In this document: positions 7,060-15,472 of the stretch, piece by piece
Position numbering within the stretch: the stretch's first letter is position 1
How the letters are laid out: each line of letters starts with the position of its first letter
Origin: an uncultured Lachnospiraceae bacterium
Lineage (GTDB): Bacteria; Bacillota; Clostridia; Lachnospirales; Lachnospiraceae
Assembly: GCA_910586005.1 (NCBI GenBank)
Contig: CAJUHG010000016.1
Location: forward strand, 1 to 43,330
Length of the DNA stretch: 43,330 bases
Direction of reading: 5' to 3'
Notes under the pieces: model-generated
Told to the model about the DNA's origin: nothing
The model's input: only the letters and a program-made list of their open reading frames with translations
Databases searched by the model: none
Made by a program: the position numbers and the translations under genes

Positions 7060-10005
7060 CTAATATAATCCTTTTAATTCCAAAAACAAATCTTTTTCTT
7101 CTTTTAATTTGTTCTCATTTCCAATCACACAAAAAGCATTTTCTTTCAAAATAGCCTTAACAATACCAGAAAGATTTCTAATATCTTCTTGAGAAGCATT
7201 TAAAATTTCTTCTCTCTCTTTTTGCAACATTTCATCTGTAACTCCTATCAAATATGCAGTTGCACTACGTCCTGTCTTTCCACCAGGAGTCAAAGGTGCA
7301 TCTAGAGCACTAAAAGTTCCAATAATATATTTTGACATTTCTTTTTCATCTGCTTGAAACTTCTCTAGATATTCTGGAATACCTTCATATACTTGATTTG
7401 TTTTTGATAAATTGGGATCTCGATAAGAAGTGAAATAGCCATCTCCTCTTCTGGTAAATCCACTCATGCATCCATAAGCTCCACCTTTTACTCGCACATT
7501 AATCCAAAGATAATCATAGCTTAACAGAACTTTTAAAATTCGCAAAGTTCCAGTATATTCATAACCTTCTTTTCTAAAATTTCCAGCACGTGAAACATAT
7601 TGTACTTGGGAGGCATCCATAAATCCTTCATTTTTCTTTTCTAGAAGTGATAGAGAATGATTCTTTTCTATCCCTTTTGTTTGGAATACCTCAGAGGATA
7701 TCGACTGTTCAGAAAGAATTTCTTTTAGACCTGAAATTTCCGCTTCTACTAATTTCATTCCCTCTGGTTGAGCACCAACGCTCAGCATTAAATTGTCTCT
7801 ACGGAAAATCATTGTCATCAATTTTTCTAATCTATCACTAAAATCCTCTTTTCTTTCTTCAAAATGCTCCTCTAAATCCTTCACTAATTGATAAAATTCA
7901 ATTCCTTGTGTCATATCTGTATATTTTGCACTTTCTGAAAAATAAGACATCGCACGTGTGGAAGAAATAGAATGTCCAGAAGAACTTAAACTCATTTGTA
8001 ATCTAGACTTTAATTGTGCCAAAATCTCATATAGACGTTCCTGCTTGCGGAAATTACTTGTAGAAATAATTTCTTTTACAATCTCCATTGTTTTGGGAAT
8101 TTCATGATATAAAGTTTTTATCTTTATTTCATATTTCAATGAAATACTATCTTCCTTTACATGAGGATAGATCCCAAAATTGCTAAAAATTCCTCCGGTA
8201 TGCAAATTAATTTCATTTGCAAGTTCTGGAAAACTATAAGATTTTGTATCTACATAACCCAATACAGACTGCAAAATACCAAGATAGGGAATAAACTCTG
8301 TAGAAATTCCTCCTACCTCAAATAACAAACTAAAATAAGCAATTCCATTTGTATCAATATCATGACATAGCATTAAAGTATCGTTTACCCAATTTTCACG
8401 AAGATATAACTTCTCGCCAGTCTTTTTGACATCTTCCCTCGCTAAGGTTGGAATTTTTTCAATATCCTCTGGTGAAGATGGCTCTTCCTGATATTTTTTC
8501 AAATAATGTGTAAAATCTACAATAGATTGTTTTTCTTCTTTAGAGAGAGAGAGTTTGTATTTTTCAAGTTTTTCTGCTAATATTTTTTCTTTCTCTGCAT
8601 TTAAACCATATTTTGGCTCTGCAATTGCCACAACACTATGAGGGTTGTCCAACAAATATTTTTCTACTAATTGTTCAAAATAGCCTGTATCTATTTGCTT
8701 CTTTAAAAACTCTATCACTTCTAATTCCTCTAAATGAAGGAAAGGATTTTTATCATCATAAAGCCAACTATCTAGACATTTTAACCCTAAAAGTAAACCT
8801 TTTGGGAACTGTCCATAATCTGCTTCTCGATATCGAAATTCAAAACTATTAATTCCAGCTAATAGAGATTTCTTATTAATTCCTTTTTTTACTTGTTCTT
8901 TTAATACATTTTGAATAATATTTAAAAACTCTTCTTTTCTTTGTATATTACTGTTTTTAGCCATAATCGTAAAAATAGGTTGCAAACTAGAACAATCAAA
9001 AGAAGACATAATATCTTTTCCAATTTTTGCATCTAATAAAGCCTGTTTTAAGGGAGCTCCTGGTGCACTGAGTAATGCATAATCCAGAATATCAAAAGCA
9101 ACATATAGAGTCTTATCTAGAATAGTTTCTACACTTACATTATAAGTTAAATATGTGTTATCTTCTAAGGGTTCTCCACTTGCAATATTATAAGGAATTT
9201 TCACTTCCTTCATTTCTGTAAAGGGTTTCTGCCATTTTATCTCTGATTCTATCTGAATCTTGTCATACTTACTAAGGTATTCTTGATCTATCCAATTTAA
9301 TTTTTCCTCCATATTCATATCTCCATAGAGATAAATATAAGAGTTGCAAGGATGATAATATTTTTGGTGAAAAGCAAGAAACTTTTCATAAGTTAAATCT
9401 GGTATTTCTTCTGGGTCTCCTCCAGATTCAAAAGCATAAGCAGTATCTGGATACAAATGATTTAAAATTTCTCGTTCTAATACACCATCTGGAGAAGAAA
9501 ATGCACCTTTCATTTCATTGTAAACCACACCATTAATCGTAAGAGGTGCATCTATATTTTCCATTTCATAATGCCAACCTTCTTGGCAAAAAATTTCTTT
9601 ATACTTATAAATATTGGGGTGAAAAACTGCGTCCATATATACTTCTATTAGATTTTGAAAATCTTTCTCATTACAACTTGCCACTGGATAAATTGTTTTA
9701 TCTGGATAAGTCATAGCATTTAAAAAAGTATTTAAAGAACTCTTTTCTAATTCTACAAATGGATCTTTGATAGGAAATTTTTCAGAGCCACATAATACAG
9801 AATGTTCCAAAATATGTGCAGCTCCTGTACTATCTAAAGAGGGGGTCCGAAAACCTACATAAAATACTTTATTATCATCTTTATTGGATATTAAACTGAT
9901 TCTTGCTCCACTTTTCTTATGTTGGAGTAAAAAACCTTTGGATTTTATATCTTCTAAATTTTTTTCTTCTAACAATTCATATGCTTTACAATTTTCTAAA
10001 TTCAT
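7060..10005 (-). CDS. M16C-family zinc metallopeptidase (presequence-protease/falcilysin type)
   Basis: This is a large 981-residue peptidase that should form a closed chamber degrading oligopeptides in the cytoplasm. The inverted zinc motif HILEH is at residues 64-68, with the distal glutamate probably in VVYNEMKG. The order is M16 active half, second M16 half, the M16C-associated domain and the inactive C-terminal halves, as in PreP. No signal peptide is visible. The start at 10005 is chosen over an ATG 21 codons upstream because GGAGGG lies 5 bases before it. It lies between era and repeat R2, with only 80 bases separating it from era, so a shared transcript is possible. Confidence 0.93.
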   Translation of the reverse strand: MNLENCKAYELLEEKNLEDIKSKGFLLQHKKSGARISLISNKDDNKVFYVGFRTPSLDSTGAAHILEHSVLCGSEKFPIKDPFVELEKSSLNTFLNAMTYPDKTIYPVASCNEKDFQNLIEVYMDAVFHPNIYKYKEIFCQEGWHYEMENIDAPLTINGVVYNEMKGAFSSPDGVLEREILNHLYPDTAYAFESGGDPEEIPDLTYEKFLAFHQKYYHPCNSYIYLYGDMNMEEKLNWIDQEYLSKYDKIQIESEIKWQKPFTEMKEVKIPYNIASGEPLEDNTYLTYNVSVETILDKTLYVAFDILDYALLSAPGAPLKQALLDAKIGKDIMSSFDCSSLQPIFTIMAKNSNIQRKEEFLNIIQNVLKEQVKKGINKKSLLAGINSFEFRYREADYGQFPKGLLLGLKCLDSWLYDDKNPFLHLEELEVIEFLKKQIDTGYFEQLVEKYLLDNPHSVVAIAEPKYGLNAEKEKILAEKLEKYKLSLSKEEKQSIVDFTHYLKKYQEEPSSPEDIEKIPTLAREDVKKTGEKLYLRENWVNDTLMLCHDIDTNGIAYFSLLFEVGGISTEFIPYLGILQSVLGYVDTKSYSFPELANEINLHTGGIFSNFGIYPHVKEDSISLKYEIKIKTLYHEIPKTMEIVKEIISTSNFRKQERLYEILAQLKSRLQMSLSSSGHSISSTRAMSYFSESAKYTDMTQGIEFYQLVKDLEEHFEERKEDFSDRLEKLMTMIFRRDNLMLSVGAQPEGMKLVEAEISGLKEILSEQSISSEVFQTKGIEKNHSLSLLEKKNEGFMDASQVQYVSRAGNFRKEGYEYTGTLRILKVLLSYDYLWINVRVKGGAYGCMSGFTRRGDGYFTSYRDPNLSKTNQVYEGIPEYLEKFQADEKEMSKYIIGTFSALDAPLTPGGKTGRSATAYLIGVTDEMLQKEREEILNASQEDIRNLSGIVKAILKENAFCVIGNENKLKEEKDLFLELKGLY

Positions 10006-10072
10006 TTTTCCCTCCATTCTGTATATTTTCCAATACAAATAGATAATAGCTGCGCCTCTTAAAGTCACCTAA

Positions 10073-10395
10073 TGAAATTTTTCCACTCACATTGTGTGCA
10101 CATAATATTTTTATCACTAAGAGAGCACAGTATTTTAATACTTCACAGTAACAAGTTCTTTCCTATTGAGAACAAAGCGGACAAGTCCACTTCAGCTCCC
10201 TAAATCCCTCATTTATGAGGGACTTGTACGCTTTGCTGCGCCGAGTGCGCATAATTATTTTTCTCTTATAGGAAATATACTTTCACACTTTAGCGTGACA
10301 AGGTATTTCCTATAAGAGAACAAAGCGGACAAGTCCGCTTCAGCTCCCTAAATCCCTCATAAGTAAGGGGATTGCACACTTTACCATGTGCAGTG
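10073..10395. repeat. Intergenic hairpin repeat, copies R2 (partial + full + partial in tandem)
   Basis: The gap 10006-10542 holds tandem modules of the R1 family. A degenerate second half lies at about 10073-10168. A nearly complete unit follows at 10169-10320, with the same perfect 17-base arms TTCTCTTATAGGAAATA at 10261-10277 and 10304-10320. A second first-half starts immediately (about 10318-10395). Relative to R1, the middle unit lacks about 35 bases between two GAGTGCG words, as if deleted by recombination between short direct repeats. Nothing coding is seen. Confidence 0.88.
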
Positions 10396-10421
10396 GCTTT
10401 AACGATATAATACTTCTGATA

Positions 10422-10453
10422 GAAAAAGAGGCTGCCTCCATTGGCAGCCTCTT
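10422..10453 (-). terminator. Rho-independent terminator of the cold-shock gene
   Basis: The perfect 11-base stem AAGAGGCTGCC / GGCAGCCTCTT has a 6-base loop (10426-10453) and is followed by a T-run on the minus strand. It lies about 90 bases past the cold-shock stop codon. No other gene fits between. Confidence 0.9.
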
Positions 10454-10542
10454 AATTGTTCCAATGTACTCTTGAATCTTTTAAAATAATTTATGGAATA
10501 CATCATCAGAATAATTAAGCAAATTAGTAGTACACTAAGACA

Positions 10543-10746
10543 CTATGCAATACGGACCACATTGGCAGCTTGAGGACCCTTTTCGCCTTCTATCACTTCA
10601 AATTCTACTGCCTCTCCATCTTTCAACTCTTTAAAACCATCCATATTCAGTGCAGAAAAATGTACAAAAATATCTTTACCTTCTGCATTTGAAATAAATC
10701 CATAACCTTTTTTTGCATTAAACCATTTCACTGTTCCCTGTTGCAT
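10543..10746 (-). CDS. csp: Cold-shock domain protein (CspA family)
   Basis: This is a 67-residue single-domain RNA/ssDNA chaperone. Both nucleic-acid-binding motifs are present: RNP1-type KGYGFI and RNP2-type VFVHF-like DIFVHFSAL. The N-terminus is the typical MQQGTVKWFNAKKGYGFIS. GGAGG lies 8 bases before the ATG. It has its own promoter and terminator, so it is monocistronic. A perfect palindrome lies in its leader (10777-10792). The leader is only about 45 bases, much shorter than that of E. coli cspA. Confidence 0.96.
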   Translation of the reverse strand: MQQGTVKWFNAKKGYGFISNAEGKDIFVHFSALNMDGFKELKDGEAVEFEVIEGEKGPQAANVVRIA

Positions 10747-10776
10747 ATTATATTCCTCCGTTAAAACTAATATCTT

Positions 10777-10792
10777 GTGACAATTATGTCAC
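10777..10792. promoter_or_regulatory. Perfect 16-base palindrome in the csp leader
   Basis: GTGACAATTATGTCAC reads the same on both strands and starts about 8 bases downstream of the csp -10 box, near the predicted transcription start. It could be an operator for a dimeric regulator of Crp/Fnr or Rex style, or a 5' RNA hairpin. It matches none of those consensus sites exactly. Confidence 0.5.
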
Positions 10793-10799
10793 GGGTAAA

Positions 10800-10828
10800 A
10801 GATTAGCATATTTTTCCATAATTGTCAA
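10800..10828 (-). promoter_or_regulatory. Promoter of the cold-shock gene (extended -10)
   Basis: On the minus strand a consensus TTGACA (10823-10828) is 17 bases from TAATCT (10800-10805). The weak -10 is preceded by TGC, giving an extended -10. Confidence 0.7.
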
Positions 10829-10875
10829 TGAAATACCTTTTGTAAAACGAAGATTAGCTTTCTACAAATAATTTT

Positions 10876-11796
10876 TTATTTTATAGAAACAGTTAATTGA
10901 TTATAAGGAATCTCTATTTTATTTTCATCAAAAATTTCTTTTATTTGCTCTGTTAGGCGCCATCTTACTTGCCAATAATCCTCTACTGCTACCCAAATAC
11001 GACACCCAAGTCTTACATTACTATCTTCTAGTGCATCTACAAACACTAGCATTTCTTCTTCCTCAAGTCTTCCATATTCTGCTTTCAGCATTTCTGTTAA
11101 AAGTATTTTTGCCTTTTTTATATCTGCCTCATAAGAAATCCCAACATATAAATCTAATCTTCTTTTATTTTGTTGGGTTACATTTGTCAAACTTGAATTA
11201 GCAAGAATTCCATTAGGAATCACTACTGTTTTATTATCTGCGGTAATCAACTTGGTATAAAAAATCATAATCTCTGATACGGTTCCCTCATTCTTATGAG
11301 TATCCTCTATAATATAATCTCCAACTTTGAATGGTTTAAACCATAAAATTAACACGCCACCTGCAAAATTAGCAAGACTGCCTTGTAGTGCAAGTCCTAA
11401 GGTAAGTCCTGCTGAACCAAGTACAGCAACTACAGAAGTGGTTTCTATTCCTAGTTGATTTACTACTGCAATTATTAAAACTAAATAAAGACTGATTTTA
11501 GAAAAGGAATCTAAAAATTGTTTGACACCTTCATCTATTCCAGAACGGTCTAAGGCTCTCCGCAATATTTTTCTTAGCCATTTTATTATTTTTTTTCCAA
11601 TAAAATAAATGATAATAGCAAAACCTACACGCATTGCAAAATCTACCAAATATGGAACTAATTCTTCTAAATAACTTTTTAGTACGCCTGGTTTTGCTAC
11701 TTTCTGAAGTTCTTCTAATTCTGCTAAATTTTTTGTGAGATCATCAGCTAATAATCCCCATGAAATTAGGCATTTTGCACCTTTTGTAAAAAACAT
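10876..11796 (-). CDS. Small-conductance mechanosensitive channel, MscS family
   Basis: This is a 306-residue membrane channel that opens under membrane tension to release osmolytes. An amphipathic N-terminal region precedes membrane segments at about 48-68 and 92-112. The Gly/Ala-rich pore helix (VLGSAGLTLGLALQGSLANF) leads into the GGVLILWFKPFKVGD segment and a cytoplasmic beta/alpha-beta vestibule domain. The size matches the basic three-helix MscS. AAAGGAGAG lies 5 bases before the ATG. It is divergent from the HD gene and separated from csp by about 130 bases. Confidence 0.93.
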   Translation of the reverse strand: MFFTKGAKCLISWGLLADDLTKNLAELEELQKVAKPGVLKSYLEELVPYLVDFAMRVGFAIIIYFIGKKIIKWLRKILRRALDRSGIDEGVKQFLDSFSKISLYLVLIIAVVNQLGIETTSVVAVLGSAGLTLGLALQGSLANFAGGVLILWFKPFKVGDYIIEDTHKNEGTVSEIMIFYTKLITADNKTVVIPNGILANSSLTNVTQQNKRRLDLYVGISYEADIKKAKILLTEMLKAEYGRLEEEEMLVFVDALEDSNVRLGCRIWVAVEDYWQVRWRLTEQIKEIFDENKIEIPYNQLTVSIK

Positions 11797-11838
11797 ATTT
11801 TCTCTCCTTTTTTCTATATATCTGTCATCATTGTTTTA

Positions 11839-11867
11839 TTGACACTGGCTTTTAAATTCACTATAAT
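11839..11867 (+). promoter_or_regulatory. Consensus sigma-A promoter of the tandem-HD gene
   Basis: TTGACA (11839-11844), a 17-base spacer and TATAAT (11862-11867) are a perfect match to the housekeeping consensus. The predicted start is about 42 bases before the ATG at 11917. Confidence 0.88.
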
Positions 11868-11916
11868 TATAATATAGAATGATTCACACCTCAACTATGA
11901 AATGGAGGTAATTTAC

Positions 11917-13194
11917 ATGAGCGAACAAAATTTAATGAACATTGTGGATATTATTTGCCATTCATTTAGGCACTTAGATTCACGCCTTATTAACCACGGG
12001 GAACGAGTTTCATATATTTTGATGAAAATGTTAGCAGATACTAATTATTATACTAGCAAGGAAAAGCAGAATATATTTATACTTGGATTACTCCATGATA
12101 TTGGTGCATACAAAGAAGATGAAATTGATGAAATACTAAGTTTTGATATTAATGATAAGATGGAGCATTCTGTCTTTGGATATCTTCTTTTTCAGAAATT
12201 TTCACCATTATCAGACTATGCGGATATTATTTTGTATCATCATCGTTGTAATGCTCAATATTATCCGGTTCCTATTAGCAGCTATCACAGAGATATTGCA
12301 AGACTTATTTATCTAGCAGACCGTATTGATATTTTTTGTTTTTTGAAAAAAGAAGAAAATTTAGAAGCTTATTTAGAGAAACATAATGGAAGTCTATTTT
12401 CTCCTTCTGATATCCGCTGGTTTCAGAATGCTGATAAGAAATATCATATTCTAGAACATATTTATTCTGGAGAATACCAAGCAGAATTTACAGAGTACAC
12501 ACAGAATTATATCACTCTTACAGACTCCCAAATACATAATTTTCTTATGACTTTTATTTTTTCTATGGATTTCCGCAATGAATATACAGCTATGCATACC
12601 AGCTATGCCGTTCATTTAAGTGAAAATCTTGCTAATACTTTGAATTTACCATCTACATCTTGTAGAGCTATACAATTTGCAGCATTATTGCACAATATTG
12701 GGAAAGTTTCTATTTCCTTTAAAGTAACAAATATAGAGGATTATGACCGTTACTTAAAAGAATTATATCAAAACTCTACATTTGATATTACAAAAAGTAT
12801 TTTATCCAATGCAGTAGATGAAAAGATTATTAAAATTATTGATGAATCTTTTTTACTTCTAGAAAGTTGGATAAAAAATAAAACAATATCTTTTACCTTT
12901 ACTCCTGCTGCGGAAGTTGTAGCACTTTCTTATCTAATTAGCAATATTTGGACCCAAGATTGGAATACTTCTTATCGAAAGAGTTCTAAATTATTTGAAT
13001 TTTTAGAAGAGAAATACAGAATTTGTCAAATAGATGATACTATTCTGCTAGCGCTTGAAAAACATTTTCAAAAAATTATGGAAAAAACAAAGGCTTCTTG
13101 CACCTATGTTTATAACACCTATCAAAATATGATGGAAGAAAACCGATATTTAAATACCATACTTTTACATTACAACAATAAATATAATTTATAA
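11917..13194 (+). CDS. Tandem HD-domain protein, second domain degenerate
   Basis: This is a 425-residue cytoplasmic protein with two HD-type phosphohydrolase regions. The first has the metal-ligand pattern of HD-GYP-like proteins: HGERVSY, LLHDIG, HSVFGY, YHHR and LADRID. The second has HTSYAVHL and then LLHNIGK, where the Asp of the HD pair is replaced by Asn. It lacks a clear later HH or GYP motif, so only the first domain looks catalytic. Proteins of this class often hydrolyse cyclic dinucleotides or act as sensors; the substrate here is unknown. The start at 11917 is chosen because GGAGG lies 9 bases before it; an ATG 5 codons earlier overlaps that site. Confidence 0.85.
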   Translation: MSEQNLMNIVDIICHSFRHLDSRLINHGERVSYILMKMLADTNYYTSKEKQNIFILGLLHDIGAYKEDEIDEILSFDINDKMEHSVFGYLLFQKFSPLSDYADIILYHHRCNAQYYPVPISSYHRDIARLIYLADRIDIFCFLKKEENLEAYLEKHNGSLFSPSDIRWFQNADKKYHILEHIYSGEYQAEFTEYTQNYITLTDSQIHNFLMTFIFSMDFRNEYTAMHTSYAVHLSENLANTLNLPSTSCRAIQFAALLHNIGKVSISFKVTNIEDYDRYLKELYQNSTFDITKSILSNAVDEKIIKIIDESFLLLESWIKNKTISFTFTPAAEVVALSYLISNIWTQDWNTSYRKSSKLFEFLEEKYRICQIDDTILLALEKHFQKIMEKTKASCTYVYNTYQNMMEENRYLNTILLHYNNKYNL

Positions 13195-13255
13195 TCTTTT
13201 ATTTTTAGGTCAGTTTACAAGGAACCATATGTAGACCGTGAAATGCTCTATTAAT

Positions 13256-13302
13256 AACAATTGGCACTATGCTTCTTACAAGATATCATAGTGCCGGTTG
13301 TT
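13256..13302. repeat. Long inverted repeat between the HD gene and the restriction-modification genes
   Basis: 16-base arms at 13256-13271 and 13287-13302 match at 14 positions; the nine bases GGCACTATG / CATAGTGCC are perfect. The loop is 15 bases. No T-run of useful length follows on either strand, so it is at best a weak terminator for the two converging genes. It could also mark the left edge of the restriction-modification insertion. Confidence 0.6.
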
Positions 13303-13392
13303 ATAGGAATATCCAAATTCTTTTTTAAAATAGAAATGAACCAAATTGTTATTAAATGATGATAGCAGTTGAGAAAGTTACTCAATAAATCT

Positions 13393-14268
13393 CTAAATAT
13401 CTTCTATCAGTAAAGTATCAAGAGAACAAATTTGTGATGATAAAATATCATCTATCAACATATTAGGTCTTAAATCACAGTAATAAACTCCATCTAAAGG
13501 ATTCAATTTGATAGTATATCCTTTGAAATGTCCTGTCAAAAATGTGGTATTGACACCAAAACGGGGCTCTCTTCCTTTTCGTTGAACATCGTTGAGGAAT
13601 ACTGCAAAATGTGGTGTGTCTACATTAGTTAAACGATTATACAAAAACTTATCAATAAATATTTTGTCTATCCTATCTTTGCTTGACGTCTTTACAGAGC
13701 CAATAGCCCTTACGTCACCGTTTTTTTCAACTATAATATCATGTTGATAAGACATTGTGAACAATTCCTCATCATCCATAACAACTGGAACTGATACAAC
13801 TCCATCATGAACGGGAATTCCAATCTTCTGCAAAATCAATCTTATATAACGCTCAAATAAATCACCATTAATTTTTCATGCTTTGTTACTTTCTCCTGTT
13901 GGAAGTGCATCTAATGCCGCACCAATCATTTGTTGACATGTATATATGAATTTATTTATTAATCCTCTAAGATAAAGCTCCTCTTTCATTTCTCTTATAT
14001 GTTGCATTGCATAATTAAAATCTTGTTTTGCTAAATGGAAATCCTCAATAGAAATCATAAGATTACTATTTATTGGACGTGAAACATTAAAACTTCCATC
14101 CTCACGATATTGAAAGAAGCGATAATGATTTTCATTCTGAGAGACGATAACAGCTTGTAGACCGTCAACAATGAAAGTTAAATATTCTTCACAAAACGAA
14201 GAATACTCGTCAATAGTTTGAAAGCGATTTTTGGTGTTTGCCCACTCTACTAATTGTGATAAAGTCAT
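13393..14268 (-). pseudogene. Type II restriction endonuclease gene interrupted by an in-frame TGA
   Basis: A 130-residue reading frame (14268-13876) ends at TGA (13876-13878). The same frame then continues without another stop for 160 codons to 13393. Read through, the product is 291 residues, a usual size for a type II endonuclease. The join reads SNKA-stop-KINGDLFERYIRLIL, continuous in character. The second half has a PD-(D/E)XK-like core: QHDIIVE with Asp177 and GSVKTSSKDR with Ser191-Val-Lys193, the S-x-K variant known from NgoMIV/Cfr10I-type enzymes. The only ATG near the break is out of frame and stops after three codons, so independent restart is unlikely except from a TTG at 13839. 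It overlaps the methyltransferase gene by 4 bases. Specificity is unknown. Confidence 0.8.
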
Positions 14269-15242
14269 CGTATTGATTCTCTCCTTTTTACATTTGCTTT
14301 ATCATATGCAATCCATTTTTCTATTGGTTGTGAAAAAACATGGTCTATTCTTTTGATTGCCCAAGAATTATATTCTTCATTCATTTCACATCCAATCCAC
14401 AGCCGCTGTAGTTGTTCAGCGACCACCAGTGTTGTCCCTGATCCGGAAAATGGATCAAGTACCACATCACCTACTTGGCTTGAAGCTAATATAAGTTTGC
14501 GCAACAATTCTTCGGGCTTTTGGGTGGGATGTTTTGTCTTTTCTTCCATTCCATTACAAGTGGTTGGAATTTCAAATACATCTTTCGGTTTAGCGCCCAG
14601 CGGATTTGGGGTCCATATTGGAGTTGCCTTTTTCCCATTTGAATACTGGCTGCTTTCTGCTTGTGGGTGTGAAGGATATTTTAAAGTATGATTACCATAA
14701 GGAATTCTAATTTCATCTATATTTAAATTGAATTTTTTAGTTTTCCTAAAATGTAAAATACTTTCATGGGATCTTCCCCAATCATTTCCAAGGTTTGCTT
14801 TATTTCTATAATGCCAAATGAGCCATTTGCACCCTGAAAAATAGCGCATTGCTGGGTGTTTTAAATCGGATAAAATTTCACTAAACCCACAAATGTATAA
14901 ACTGCCTGTAGGTTTAAGAATTCGAGCAGATTCCTTTATCCATTGCAACGACCATTCAATATACTCTTCTTGTGAATCGAATTTATCCCAGTCTGCTTTT
15001 TTTATGTTATAAGGTGGATCCGCAAAAATTAAATCAACAGATTCATCTTGCAATGTTTTCAGCCATTCCAAACTGTTATCTGTAAAAATCAGCCCGTGCT
15101 TCCTAATATAAGCAGGTTGGTACATTGCTCCTGTTTTGAAGATATGCAAATCAAAAAGTTTCGATTCTGTAAAAGAGCAATTTTTTATAGATTCCTTCTC
15201 TAAAAAAGGCTGCTCCGTTTTTGGCAAGGCTTTTTTTGGCAT
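14265..15242 (-). CDS. Type II DNA methyltransferase, beta-class (N6-adenine or N4-cytosine)
   Basis: This 325-residue enzyme transfers a methyl group from SAM to the exocyclic amine of a base, protecting host sites from the partner nuclease. The catalytic motif DPPY is at 75-78, followed by NIKKADWDKF. The SAM motif DPFSGSGTT is at 263-271. The order IV before I defines the beta class (HinfI/RsrI/MboII-like). The NDWGRSHESILHFRK and KTKHPTQKP blocks between them are also typical. The start at 15242 is set by GGAGG 8 bases upstream; an earlier ATG at 15302 overlaps the promoter. Its partner endonuclease is interrupted, so in this strain it may act alone. Target sequence and base are not predictable by eye. 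Confidence 0.92.
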   Translation of the reverse strand: MPKKALPKTEQPFLEKESIKNCSFTESKLFDLHIFKTGAMYQPAYIRKHGLIFTDNSLEWLKTLQDESVDLIFADPPYNIKKADWDKFDSQEEYIEWSLQWIKESARILKPTGSLYICGFSEILSDLKHPAMRYFSGCKWLIWHYRNKANLGNDWGRSHESILHFRKTKKFNLNIDEIRIPYGNHTLKYPSHPQAESSQYSNGKKATPIWTPNPLGAKPKDVFEIPTTCNGMEEKTKHPTQKPEELLRKLILASSQVGDVVLDPFSGSGTTLVVAEQLQRLWIGCEMNEEYNSWAIKRIDHVFSQPIEKWIAYDKANVKRRESIR

Positions 15243-15273
15243 ACTTTTTTCCTCCACGAATGTCTTCTGGCAT

Positions 15274-15302
15274 ATAATACCAAAGTAATTATAATTTTGC
15301 AA
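15274..15302 (-). promoter_or_regulatory. Promoter of the restriction-modification operon
   Basis: On the minus strand TTGCAA (15297-15302) and TATTAT (15274-15279) are 17 bases apart. The predicted start, about 15267, leaves a leader of about 25 bases before the methyltransferase ATG. Confidence 0.65.
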
Positions 15303-15472
15303 TTCTCAAAGTGTAAACTCCTATCAAATGCAATTCGCACAGAAATCTATTCATATTCTCTTAAAAGCTTAAATCCTATATATGGAATCAATGTTTTCCT
15401 ATAGAATAAAAAAATATTAAAAGGACCTACTATATGTTATCTTGCAGCAGATCCTCTTGCTATAGAAAGGTA

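Noticed and set aside
2412..10395. CRISPR array
   Set aside because: The repeats are long palindromic modules without uniform spacers, and no cas genes are present.
13393..14268. Two independent small genes instead of one broken endonuclease
   Set aside because: Both halves share one frame separated by a single TGA. The second half lacks an ATG and ribosome site, and the joined length fits a type II endonuclease. It is kept only as an alternative.
13256..15302. Genomic island or prophage
   Set aside because: Only a methyltransferase and a broken endonuclease are present. There is no integrase, tRNA target or phage gene, and base composition is not clearly different.
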